From positions 4,282,001-4,346,000 of the forward strand of contig NC_082689.1 in assembly GCF_949987515.2 (NCBI RefSeq): a stretch of DNA of 64,000 nt, read 5' to 3'. Position 1 is the stretch's first letter, and every line of letters begins with the position of its first letter. The position numbers were made by a program, and so were the translations under genes. Below the pieces are notes generated by a model that searched no databases, had not been told where the DNA came from, and saw only the letters and a program-made list of their open reading frames with translations. This DNA comes from Delphinus delphis (taxonomy: Eukaryota; Chordata; Mammalia; Artiodactyla; Delphinidae). This document shows positions 24,636 through 34,860 of the stretch, in pieces.

Positions 24636-25519
24636 ATGAGAAGACAGAAAAACACACAGCAGATGAAGGAGCAAGATAAAAACCCACCAGACCTAACAGA
24701 GGAAATAGGCAGTCTACCTGAAAAAGAATTCAGAATAATGATAGTAAAGATGATCCAAAATCTTGGAAATAGAATAGAGAAAATGCAAGAAACATTTAAC
24801 AAGGACCTAGAAGAACTAAAGAGGAAACAAGCAACGATGAACAACACAATAAATGAAATAAAAAATACTCTAGAAGGAATCAATAGCAGAATAACTGAGG
24901 CAGAAGAATGGATAAGTGACCTGGAAGATAAAATAGTGGAAATAATTACTGCAGAGCAGAATAAAGAAAAAAGAATGAAAAGAACCGAGGACAGTCTCAG
25001 AGACCTCTGGGACAACATTAAACACACCAACGTTCAAATTATAGGGCTCCCAGAAGAAGAAAAGAAAACGAAAGGGACTGAGAAAATATTTGAAGAGATT
25101 ATAGTTGAAAACTTCCCTAAGGGAAAGGAAATAGTTAATCAAGTCCAGGAAGTCCAGGAGTCCCATACAGGTTAAATCCAAGGAGAAACACGCCAAGACA
25201 CATATTAATCAAACTATCAAAAATTAAATACAAAGAAAACATATTAAAAGCACCAAGGGAAAAACAACAAAAAACACACAAGGGAATCCCCATAAGGTTA
25301 ACAGCTGATCTTTCAGCAGAAACTCTGCAAGCCAGAAGGGAGTGGCAGGACATATATAAAGTGATGAAGGAGAAAAACCTACAACCAAGATTACTCTACC
25401 CAGCAAGGATCTCATTCTGATTTGATGGAGAAATTAAAACCTTTACAGACAAGCGAAAGCTGAGAGAGTTCAGCACCACCAAACCAGCTTTACAACAAAT
25501 GCTAAAGGAACTTCTCTAG
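24636..25519 (+). pseudogene. L1 ORF1 (RNA-binding chaperone), broken
   Basis: ORF1p normally forms a trimer that coats L1 RNA and acts as a nucleic-acid chaperone. The true ATG at 24636 begins MRRQKNTQQMKEQDKN. Residues about 30-115 show the long charged heptad pattern of the coiled coil (KMQETFNKDLEELKRKQ), followed by the start of the RRM (DNIKHTNVQIIGLPEEE). A frameshift near 25160 leads to a stop at 25173-25175 after 179 codons. In the shifted frame the rest of the RRM and C-terminal domain can be followed to the family's usual TAG at 25517-25519, with a further nonsense codon (TGA) at 25418-25420. The protein would lack most of its RNA-binding part, so this is a pseudogene. Confidence 0.92.
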
Positions 25520-25577
25520 GCAAGAAACACAAGAGAAGGAAAAGATCTACAATAACAAACCCAAAATAATTAAGAAA

Positions 25578-28500
25578 ATGGGAATAGGAACATACATATA
25601 GATAACTACCTTAAATGTAAATGGATTAAATGCTCCCACCAAAAGACACAGACTGGCTGAATGGATACAAAAACAAGACCCATATATATACTGTCTACAA
25701 GAGACCCACTTCAGACCTAGGGACACATACAGACTGAAAGTGAGAGGATGGAAAAAGATATGCCATGCAAGTGGAAATCAGAAGAAAGCTGGAGTAGCAA
25801 TTCTCACATCAGAAAAAATAGACTTTCAAATAAAGACTATTACAAGAGACAAAGAAGGACACTACATAATGATCAAGGGATCGATCCAAGAAGAAGATAT
25901 AACAATTGTAAATATTTATGCACCCAACATAGGAGCACCTCAATACATAAGGCAAATACTAACAGCCATAAAAGGAGAAATCGACAGTAACACAATCATA
26001 CTAGGGGACTTTAACACCCCACTTTCACCAATGGACAGATCATCCAAAATTAAACTATATAAGGAAACACAAGCTTTAAATGATACATTAAACAAGATGG
26101 ACTTAATTGATATTTATAGGACATTCCATCCAAAAACAACAGAATACACATTTTTCTCAAGTGCTCATGGAACATTCTCCAGGATAGATCATATCTTGGG
26201 TCACAAATCTAGTCTTGGTAAATTTAAGAAAATTGAAATTGTATCAAGTATCTTTTCCAACCACAATGCTATGAGACTAGATATCAATTACAGATATCTA
26301 GAAAACATCTGTAAAAAATACAAACACATGGAGGCTAAACAATACGCTACTTAATAATGAAGTGATCACTGAGGAAATCAAAAAATACCTAGAAACAAAT
26401 GACAATGGAGACACGACGACCCAAAACCTATGGGATGCAGCAAAAAGAGTTCTAAGAGGGAACTTTATAGCAATAAAATCCTACCTTAAGAAACAGGAAA
26501 CATCTCAAATAAACAACCTAACCTTGCACCTAAAGCAATTAGAGAAAGAAGAACAAAAAAACCCCAAAGTTAGCAGAAGGAAAGAAATCATAAAGATCAG
26601 ATCAGGAATAAATGAAAAAGAAATGAAGGAAACGATAGCAAAGATCAATAAAACTAAAAGCTGGTTCTTTGAGAAGATAAACAAAATTGATAAACCCAAA
26701 CACATGGAGGCTAAACAATACACTACTTAATAACGAAGTGATCACTGAAGAAATCAAAAAGGAAATCAAAAAATACCTAGAAACAAATGACAATGGAGAC
26801 ACGACGACCCAAAACCTATGGGATGCAGCAAAAGCAGTTCTAAGAGGGAAGTTTATAGCAATACAATCCTACCTCAAGAAACAGGAAACATCTCAAATAA
26901 ACAACCTAACCCTGCACCTAAAGCAATTAGAGAGAGAACCAAAAAAACCCAAAGTTGGCAGAAGGAAAGAAATCATAAAGATCAGATCAGAAATAAATGA
27001 AAAAGAAATGAAGGAAACGATAGCAAAGATCAATAAAACTAAAAGCTGGTTCTTTGAGAAGATAAACGAAATTGATAAACCATTAGCCAGACTCATCAAG
27101 AAAAAAAGGGAGGAGACTCAAATCAATAGAATTAGAAATGAAAAAGGAGAAGTAACAACTGACACTGCAGAAATACAAAAGATCATGAGAGATTACTACA
27201 AGCAACTCTATGCCAATAAAATGGACAACCTGGGGGAAATGGACAAATTCTTAGAAATGCACAACCTACCAAGACTGAATCAGGAAGAAATAGATAATAT
27301 GAACAGACCAATCACAAGCACTGAAATTGAAACTGTGATTAAAAGTCTTCCAACAAACAAAAGCCCAGGACCAGATGGTTTCACAGGCGAATTCTATCAA
27401 ACATTTAGAGAAGAGCTAACACCTATCCTCCTCAAACTCTTCCAAAATAAGGCAGAGGGAGGAACACTCCCAAACTCATTCTACGAGGCCAGCATCACCC
27501 TGATACCAAAACCAGAAAAGGATGTCACAAAGAAAGAAAACTAAAGGCCAATATCACTGATGAACATAGATGCAAAAATCCTCAACAAAATACTAGCAAA
27601 CAGAATCCAACAACGCATTAAAAGGATCATACAACATGATCAAGTGGGGTTTATTCCAAGAATGCAAGGATTCTTCAATATACGCAAATCAGTCAATGTG
27701 ATACACCATATTAACAAATTGAAGGAGAAAAACCATATGGTCATCTCAATAGACGCAGAGAAAGCTTTTGACAAAATTCAACACCCATTTATGATAAAAA
27801 CCCTCCAGAAAGTAAGCATAGAGGGCACTTTCCTCAACATAATAAAGGCCATATATGACAAACCCACAGCCAACATCATCCTCAATGGTGAAAAACTGAA
27901 AGCGTTTCCACTAAGATCAGGAACAAGACAAGATTGTCCACTCTCACCACTCTTATTCAACATAGTTTTGGAAGTTTTAGCCACAGCAATCAGAGAAGAA
28001 AAGGAAATAAAAGGAATCCAAATCGGAAAAGAAGAAGTAAAGCTGTCACTGTTTGCAGATGACATGATACTCTACATAGAGAATCCTAAAGATGCTACCA
28101 GAAAACTACTAGAGCTAATCAATGAATTTGGTAAAGTAGCAGGATACAAAATTAATGCACAGAAATCTCTGGCATTCCTATACACTAATGATGAAAAATC
28201 TGAAAGTGAAATCAAGAAAACACTCCCATTTACCATTGCAACAAAAAGAATAAAATATCTAGGAATAAACCTACCTAAGGAGACAAAAGACCTGTATGCA
28301 GAAAATGATAAGACACTGATGAAAGAAATTAAAGATGATACAAATAGATGGAGAGATATACCACGTTCTTGGATTGGAAGAAGCAACATTGTGAAAATGA
28401 CTCTACTACCCAAAGCAATCTACAGATTCAATGCAATCCCTATCAAACTACCACTGGCATTTTTCACAGAACTAGAACAAAAACTTCACAATTTGTAAGG

Positions 28501-29772
28501 AAACACAAAAGACCCCGAATAGCCAAAGCATTCTTGAGAACGAAAAATGGAGCCGCAGGAATCAGGCTCCCTGACTTCAGACTATACCACAAAGCTGCAG
28601 TAATCAAGACAGTATGGTACTGGCACAAAAACAGAAATATAGATCAATGGAACAGGATAGAAAACCCAGAGATAAACCCATGCACATATGGTCACCTTAT
28701 CTTTGATAAAGGAGGCAAGAATATAAGTGGAGAAAAGACAGCATCTTCCATAAGTGGTGCTGGGAAAACTGGACAGGTACATGTAAAAGTATGAGATTAG
28801 ATCACTCCCTAACACCATACACAAAAATAAGCTCAAAATGGATTAAAGACCTAAATATAAGGCCAGAAACTATCAAACTCTTAGAGGAAAACATAGGCAG
28901 AACACTCTATGACATAAATCACAGCAAGATCCTTTTTGACCCACCTCCTAGAGAAATGGAAAGAAAAACAAAAATAAACAAATGGGACCTAATGAAACTT
29001 CAAAGCTTTTGCACAGCAAAGGAAACCATAAACAAGACCAAAAGACAACCCTCAGAATGGGAGAAAATATTTGCAAATGAAGCAACTGACAAAGGATTAA
29101 TCTCCAAAATTTACAAGCAGCTCATGCAGCTCAATGTTCAAAAAAACAAACAACCCAATCCAAAAATTGGCAGAAGACCTAAATAGACATTTCTCCAAAG
29201 AAGATATACAGATTGCCAACAAACACATGAAAGAATGCTCAACATCATTAATCATTAGAGAAATGCAAATCAAAACTACAATGAGATATCATCTCACACC
29301 AGTCAGAATGTCCATCATCAAAAAATCTAGAAACAATAAATGCTGGAGCGGGTGTGGAGAAGAGGGAACACTGTTGCACTGTTGGTGGGAATGTAAATTG
29401 ATACAGCCACTATGGAGAACAGTATGGAGCTTCCTTTAAAAACTACAAATAGAACTATCATACGACCCAGCAATCCCACTACTGGGCATATACCCTGAGA
29501 AAACCATAATTCAAAAAGAGTCATGTACCAAAATGTTCATTGCAGCTCTATTTACAATAGCCAGGACATGTAAGCAACCTGAGTGTCCATCAACAGATGA
29601 ATGGATAAAGATGTGGCACATATATACAATGGAATATTACTCAGCCATAAAAAGAAACGAAATTGAGTTATTTGTAGTGAGGTGGTTGGACCTAGAGTCT
29701 GTCATACAGAGTGAAGTAAGTCAGAAAGAGAAAAACAAATACCGTATGCTAACACATATATATGGAATCTAA
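25578..29772 (+). pseudogene. L1 ORF2 (endonuclease and reverse transcriptase), broken
   Basis: ORF2p nicks target DNA and reverse transcribes L1 RNA. The family start ATG at 25578 is followed by an in-frame TAG as codon 8 (25599-25601). The endonuclease region (to about 26354) keeps NVNGLN, QETHF, GDFN and IDHILGH, but the conserved SDH near its end reads SNH, losing an active-site Asp. A frameshift near 26300 and a tandem duplication (26321-27081) precede the RT part. That part is open from about 26687 apart from a TAA at 27542-27544 within the RPISL motif region, and keeps the catalytic FADD at 28052-28063. Frameshifts near 28485, 28790 and 29140 follow. The Cys/His-rich C-terminal motif ([18 protein letters not shown]) remains. 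Not functional. Confidence 0.93.
26321..27081 (+). repeat. tandem duplication inside L1 ORF2 (376 bp + 385 bp)
   Basis: Copy 1 spans 26321-26696 and copy 2 spans 26697-27081. Both run from CAAACACATGGAGGCTAAAC to the ATTGATAAACC word. The copies differ by about a dozen substitutions, a 12-base block (AAGGAAATCAAA) present only in copy 2, and a 3-base gap. The segment lies between the endonuclease and RT domains. Copy 1 is not a multiple of three, so the duplication itself shifts the reading frame. Confidence 0.93.
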
Positions 29773-29991
29773 GAAAAAAAAGAAAGGTCATGAAGAACCT
29801 AGGGGTAAGACGGGAATAAAGACACAGACCTAATAGAGCATGGACTTGAGGATATGGTGAGGGGGAAGTGTAAGCTGTGACAAAGTGAGAGAGTGGCATG
29901 GACATATATACACTACCAAACGTAGAATAGATAGCTAGTGGGAAGCAGCCGCATAGCACAGGGAGATCAGCTCGGTGCTTTGTGACCACCT

Positions 29992-30026
29992 GGAGGGGTG
30001 GGATAGGGAGGGTGGGAGGGAGGGAG
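29992..30026 (+). other. G-rich quadruplex-type tract in the L1 3' UTR
   Basis: At least six runs of three or more G separated by one to three bases. Mammalian L1 3' UTRs commonly carry such a tract. Confidence 0.85.
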
Positions 30027-30126
30027 ACGCAAGAGGGAAGAGATATGGAAACATATGTATGTGTATAACTGATTCACTTTGTTATAAGGCAGAAACTAAC
30101 ACACCATTGTAAAGCAATTATGCTCC

Positions 30127-30132
30127 AATAAA
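30127..30132 (+). promoter_or_regulatory. L1 polyadenylation signal
   Basis: AATAAA just before the terminal A run (30140-30149), at the normal L1 position. Confidence 0.9.
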
Positions 30133-30153
30133 GATGTTTAAAAAAAAAAGAAG

Positions 30154-30167
30154 GATGGGAATTAAGA
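30154..30167. repeat. right target-site duplication of the full-length L1
   Basis: GATGGGAATTAAGA follows the L1 A tail and matches the left copy at 22641-22654 except for one base. Confidence 0.88.
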
Positions 30168-30939
30168 ATGCCCGCCTCATCCTGGCACACCTGATCCAGT
30201 CCCTGCAGAGGAAGCAAAGAAACAAAGGATGCTTAGTTTGGAGAAAAGAAAAACAGCTCAATCATTTGTGAAGGCAGCTTATGAGCCAGAAACCCACATG
30301 TTCAGAAAATAGCTGTAGCCGGGCCAGGAGGACCCAAAGACACCAGTAAAATCTTCTTGCATAAATTCCAGGAATCTGAGGGGCACACGTTACAGGGAAA
30401 ATTGATGGATCACACCCATGGGAGCTAGGCCAGGGAAATGACCTGCTCCCCCTTCAATAAGTTGGATGTAAACACAGTGAATGAGCACCCTCCTCACTAG
30501 CCCCCAGGCCCCCCAGCTAGTGGGGATGGGGAGCCACACAGTTGCGGTGGGTAGAGGCTCAGTATCCCTGAGGTGCCCACAGTGCCATGATGGTGCCTAA
30601 GCACAGAGACTTGGATGTAAACGTCTCCTCCACTTCACTGCCCATTTTCACACTTCTCCAATTGTCCCACATGCCTTTTATAGAGGTTTCAGTTTCTACC
30701 CCAGGGCCCGGTTAAACTTCTTTCACTGCATTTTATTGTTTTTAGATTTTTTTACTTTCTTTTATTTTAGAACAGTTGCCCACTTTTTGTGGGTTTTTTT
30801 TTCTTTCACGACACAGAACAGTCTAGGCTAGTTGTCTTGAAGAACATGTGGCATTCTGCATCTGCCTGATTGTCTCCTGTTATTAACATTCTGGGGAGGA
30901 ATGCCACATGGGTGAACTGGTTGCAGCACATTATTCTTT
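30168..30939. other. unassigned sequence, no gene seen
   Basis: No gene or confident repeat. 30.71-30.82 kb is T-rich. Confidence 0.4.
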
Positions 30940-31800
30940 TTGATGAATAGTATGTCTTCTGGGAGGCCGTTCAAGGCAGCTCCTATGTCAGTTTGCATTT
31001 CTCCCATCAGCCCAAGAACGCTCCCTTGGTTCTGGAATCCAGTGTTCCAGGTGCAAATTGTGCCTCCCTACCTGCATCAGTCATGTCTCCAAAGATCCCT
31101 GGTTCCCTTTAGTGGAGAACGGTATTTAGAGACCAAGGTGTGGGTGCTAGGTGTGCTCATTGGACCTGGGATGCCATTGCCTCTTGGCACTGTTGGTGAC
31201 GGGTAATAAATACATTTGTGTTCCTGTTTGATATCTCTAATTCAAAGCCAACACCGGGGGTTCTTCCTCACCTCCGCCATCCCATATTTGTGTCTCTCCT
31301 CTCCCACAGTGAGAGCCCTGGAGCCCAACAAGATGAACACCTTTACTTACTTGACCTCTCCTACAATATTCACAAAGTAATTTAAAAATTGCAGAATTAT
31401 AGCAGCCATGCCACTCTCAATAACAAATCTACTTAGCAAAGTTCAAAGTTACTTGAATTAATTCTTTTCTCCTGTACAATTAAGATGATCAATTTGACAC
31501 ACAGCTATTCATCCCTTTAGGTTTTTATTCAATACTAGAATTTGGTTCTCCTGTTTTAAACCTTGTTTTGAGTCATAAAGTGTATATGGCCCAGAGACCA
31601 CAATTCTATAAGGAAATTGTACTCAAACAATCCTTTCTTCCCTCCTTACTCTCTACCTTATTTTTATCCAGTCCCTGTAGGTCGGCACTTCTACTACATT
31701 CTACTTTATCTTTTCTGTGTCTCCTTTTTTCGTAAGTATGCAAATATAATCCTATATTTTTATTTGTTCTCTTTAACAGTTTTTTGGACCTTAACATCCC
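30940..31800. mobile_element. ancient L1M-type segment
   Basis: Recognised by GATCCCTGGTTCCCTTTAGTGGAGAACGGTATTTAGAGACCAAGG, GTGCTCATTGGACCTGGG and the later CCCACAGTGAGAGCCCTGGAGCCCAACAAGATGAAC words. All belong to the old L1 3' region whose preceding part occurs at 7.6-8.5 kb. Diverged and non-coding, with approximate boundaries. Confidence 0.5.
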
Positions 31801-32334
31801 CACTTAACCACGTATCCTGGAAATCATATTATATCAATTCTTAACACTCTCCTTATTATTAATTTTACTGATGCACATTATTTCATTGAGTGTCAATGCA
31901 TCCCATTTCATTGCCTCACACACATCAGCTGAGAAGGAGAAAATGGAGATTGATGAAGTTGAGAAAAGCAGAGGTTAGAAGAGAGACGAGAAGGTGATAA
32001 ATAGGGGTAGGGCAGGTCCAGAAGAGTGACTTGAGGCCTACCTGTGATAGAATCCAATACAGCTTATGCCCTCCGTGTGGAAGGAGAGGCTTCCATAGGG
32101 CAAATAGGAGAAAGGGTTCCCATAAGGTCCAAGCAGTGAGGTTCCTTGCAGGCTCAGAAGGGGTCCCAGAGAGCTGCTAGAAGTGAGTGGAGGACAAGGT
32201 CCTACACAGCAGCTTAATCAACAGATAGGATGCAGTGCAGACCTGGTGAATAAAGTCAGCTTTGCAAATTAGAATTTTAAAGCATTTGTGTAGGATTACC
32301 TTGCAGATGGTACAGTGACGGATAAAATGACACA
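31801..32334. other. unassigned sequence
   Basis: No gene or recognised element. Confidence 0.4.
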
Positions 32335-32510
32335 AAAGCAGAGATTCTCAACTGGGGTATCTGGAAACCCTCTGAAATTCCTTGTAGAACATCTGAGTGG
32401 ACTTCTTGAGGAGGAGAGCATACAGGACTTTCAGCAGATTTTGAAAGGAGTTTGTGACTCAAATATTTTGTTAAGTTAGGAACCCTGATGTGAGGGCCGG
32501 GAAACTAATG
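32335..32510. mobile_element. possible hAT-type DNA transposon remnant
   Basis: Begins GCAGAGATTCTCAACTGGGGTATC, like the CAG..TTCTCAACTGGGG start of several non-autonomous hAT elements. The far end (TTAGGAACCCTGATG) could be the eroded inverted terminus. The family was not identified. Confidence 0.35.
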
Positions 32511-32599
32511 GATGAGCGGATGGCCACGGGCACTGAATGGATTGTACCAGCCAATGCGGGCAGTGAGAATGACTTTCCCAGGCTTCCTCCATTATAACC

Positions 32600-32790
32600 A
32601 TAGATAAGTTTTGCATACATTAGTTCATGCATCCCTATAACGTGTTTATTATAAACCCTGTCCCAGAGGGGTTAATAACAGCCCAAGGCCATGATATTGG
32701 CAGGTGGTAAAGCTGGGATTTGAGCCCACACCTGCCTCATTCCAAGGGCCACACACTGAAGCCAGCATCTAACGACTTCTTACCAGTCCA
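32600..32790 (-). mobile_element. MIR SINE
   Basis: Reverse complement of MIR: TTAGTTCATGCATCCCTATAAC, the CCCAAGGCCATGATATTGGCAGGTGGTAAAGCTGGGATTTGA core, and a CACACTGAAGCCAGC end. An ancient tRNA-derived SINE linked to L2. Confidence 0.7.
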
Positions 32791-33944
32791 GCCACTGCTG
32801 ACGCACCACACCCAGTCCTGTGTACCTTCCTTAGAAGCCAAATGGTAACATACCCAGAGAGGAGTGGCCGAACGGTGTGAAACTCACAGCCTCATCACTA
32901 CAAAGACCAGTCAGGTGCCCTTCCCAGACTCTCCTCCGCGGCCAGCGCCCCCTGCAGCCTCATCCTGCCAGCTCCTACATCACGGAGCTGCAGGATGCAA
33001 AGAAGGCTGAAGATCTTCTGCCTGCCTGGACCCCAGGAAGGATGCTGATTCCTCCCTGTTCTGGCCAAGTCATCACTTTACCCACCCCTGGAAACTGGAC
33101 CCCCACCACCCCAGATAGGTCTGCATTGTGAGTTCCTTGGTACTAGAATCTTTTCGGTTCTCTGTCCTGCACCTGGACCTTTCTCCTGCCTGCTGGCTCT
33201 CTTCCAGGAAGCCTCAGCCTCTCCACCTACTGGCCCAGATTCCCACCTGCGTCCAGGGCCTCCTACTGTACGTGCTCCCCCTTCCAACACTGACTCTGCC
33301 GGACCACCCTGCCCTCTGCACGCGGCATCGCTTTCCAACAGCACCTGATGGTCTGTCTCTTGCTAATGTCCTTAGTGTCTGTAAAGCGAGCTCTTCTTAC
33401 AAAATGCATCATGTTAGCCATCAAGAAATGAATGCCAAAAGCCAAATTCGAGTTTATTATTTTTTAAATTTATTCTAAATACTTTTTATGAAATGCCTGC
33501 AGGGTTATAACTTCTCCATCCTGAAGAGGAGAGAGTGGGGCATCCCTGCCACTGCAGGACCGCCCAGCAGGTCCAGAGTGCCTCATGAATATTGACTCCG
33601 ATAGGGAAACAAACACCATCTCTACTGAGGCGTCTGATGGGAATACAATTAGTAACAAATGTGAAGAATGACTTGAAGTTATTACAGCAGAACGCCGTAA
33701 CTCCACTTTTATTTGACTGCATTTTCTGGAAACCGGGCTTTTTCCATGGCTTCTCTCTGGAGGGAAGTTAGGAATATTTTTAAGTATTTAATAAGGAATC
33801 ATCTCCTTGTTAAGGACATCCTTGTGTTTCAAATCTGGTGCTTGGCCTCAGTTGAACAGATGGGATTTTCCGTTAGCTCTTTTTAGAGAAGAATTCTGTG
33901 TGTCTGCAATCAACTGTGAAATCCTACCTCCCCCAATAACACTG
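32791..33944. other. unassigned sequence, no gene seen
   Basis: Includes a C-rich stretch at 32.9-33.35 kb with chance frames on both strands. No exon was recognised. Confidence 0.4.
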
Positions 33945-34085
33945 CCATTTATTTAGTCGGTTAGCAAACATGTTTATAGTACATGTTTACTCTGTGCCAG
34001 GTACTGTTCTGCACACTACAAACATTAGCTCCTGTGATGTGCACCCCTAGCTACAGAAGCTTAACCATGGAAGTGGTAAGTCTGT
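33945..34085 (-). mobile_element. MIR-like SINE fragment
   Basis: TTTACTCTGTGCCAGGTACTGTTCTGCACACTACAAACATTAGCTCC matches the reverse complement of the MIR 3' half. Diverged. Confidence 0.5.
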
Positions 34086-34860
34086 GAACCTGGGCTTCTC
34101 CATGTCATTTAAAATTCACTAGAAGTAACATTTCTTTTTAATTTTATGCCATCTCAACCCCCCAAAATTTTAAAGATGCTATAATTAGAAGTTAGAGTGA
34201 AAGAGAAGTAATTGAAGAGTGATTGCTAATGGCTTTCTTTTTTGGCGTGATGAGAATGTTGTGGAATCAGAGTGGTGATATTCGCACAACTTTGTGAATA
34301 TTAAAAAAAGAAAAGAAAAGAAAACACCAAACGGTATGTTTTGAAAGGGTAAATTTTATAGTATGTGAATTGTAGCTCGATTCTTTTAAACTTAACAAGG
34401 TAAGAAGACAAGAAAATCAACCATATTCTCTTCCTCCTTCTCATGTTCCAACCACCCAGGCACCACAACGACCATCACTTTTTCCCCTCTTGCCTGCGAC
34501 TCAGATGGAGAGAAAGGAAACAGTAAAATTGAAGAAAGAGAGAAAAGAAAACATAATGGTACTGCAAGAGTAACAGGGGCGGCCGTCCCCACTTCGGGGT
34601 GGAAAACAACTTTTGGCTCTGAGAATCCTCCTGTCCCTGGCTTGAAGCCCTGCCTTGTAGCCATTGGTTTGGTTTCAGCAACGTTCTCCAGGTGGCTACC
34701 AAGCCAGGCTGGCTGGACGTTCCTGGTGCTAGAGCGAGACAGCGGGGAGAGGCCACGCACAAGCAGACAAGCGAAAAATATCTTTGCAGGAGGTACGCGC
34801 AGCCTTCGGGAGGAGAAACGCAGGGAGAGAGACGATGCTGGCCCAGGGGCAGCTGCTGTG
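34086..34860. other. unassigned sequence left of the minisatellite
   Basis: AT-rich to about 34.4 kb, then balanced composition. No gene or named repeat recognised. The stop codon of the long minus-strand frame lies at 34475. Confidence 0.4.

Larger units (their letters stand above)
22655..30149 (+). mobile_element. full-length L1 retrotransposon (cetacean type), inactive
   Basis: All L1 parts are present in order: a GC-rich 5' UTR (22655-24635), ORF1 (24636-25519), a spacer of about 58 bases, ORF2 (25578-29772), a 3' UTR with a G-rich tract, AATAAA and a terminal A run. A 14-bp target-site duplication with one mismatch shows insertion by target-primed reverse transcription and little later decay of the flanks. 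The near 7.5 kb length includes a tandem duplication of about 380 bp inside ORF2. Both ORFs are disabled by premature stops and frameshifts, so the copy cannot move itself. Its 5' UTR could still act as a promoter. Confidence 0.95.

Noticed and set aside
24383..25030. 215-codon minus-strand open frame
   Set aside because: Antisense shadow of L1 ORF1 and the end of the L1 5' UTR.
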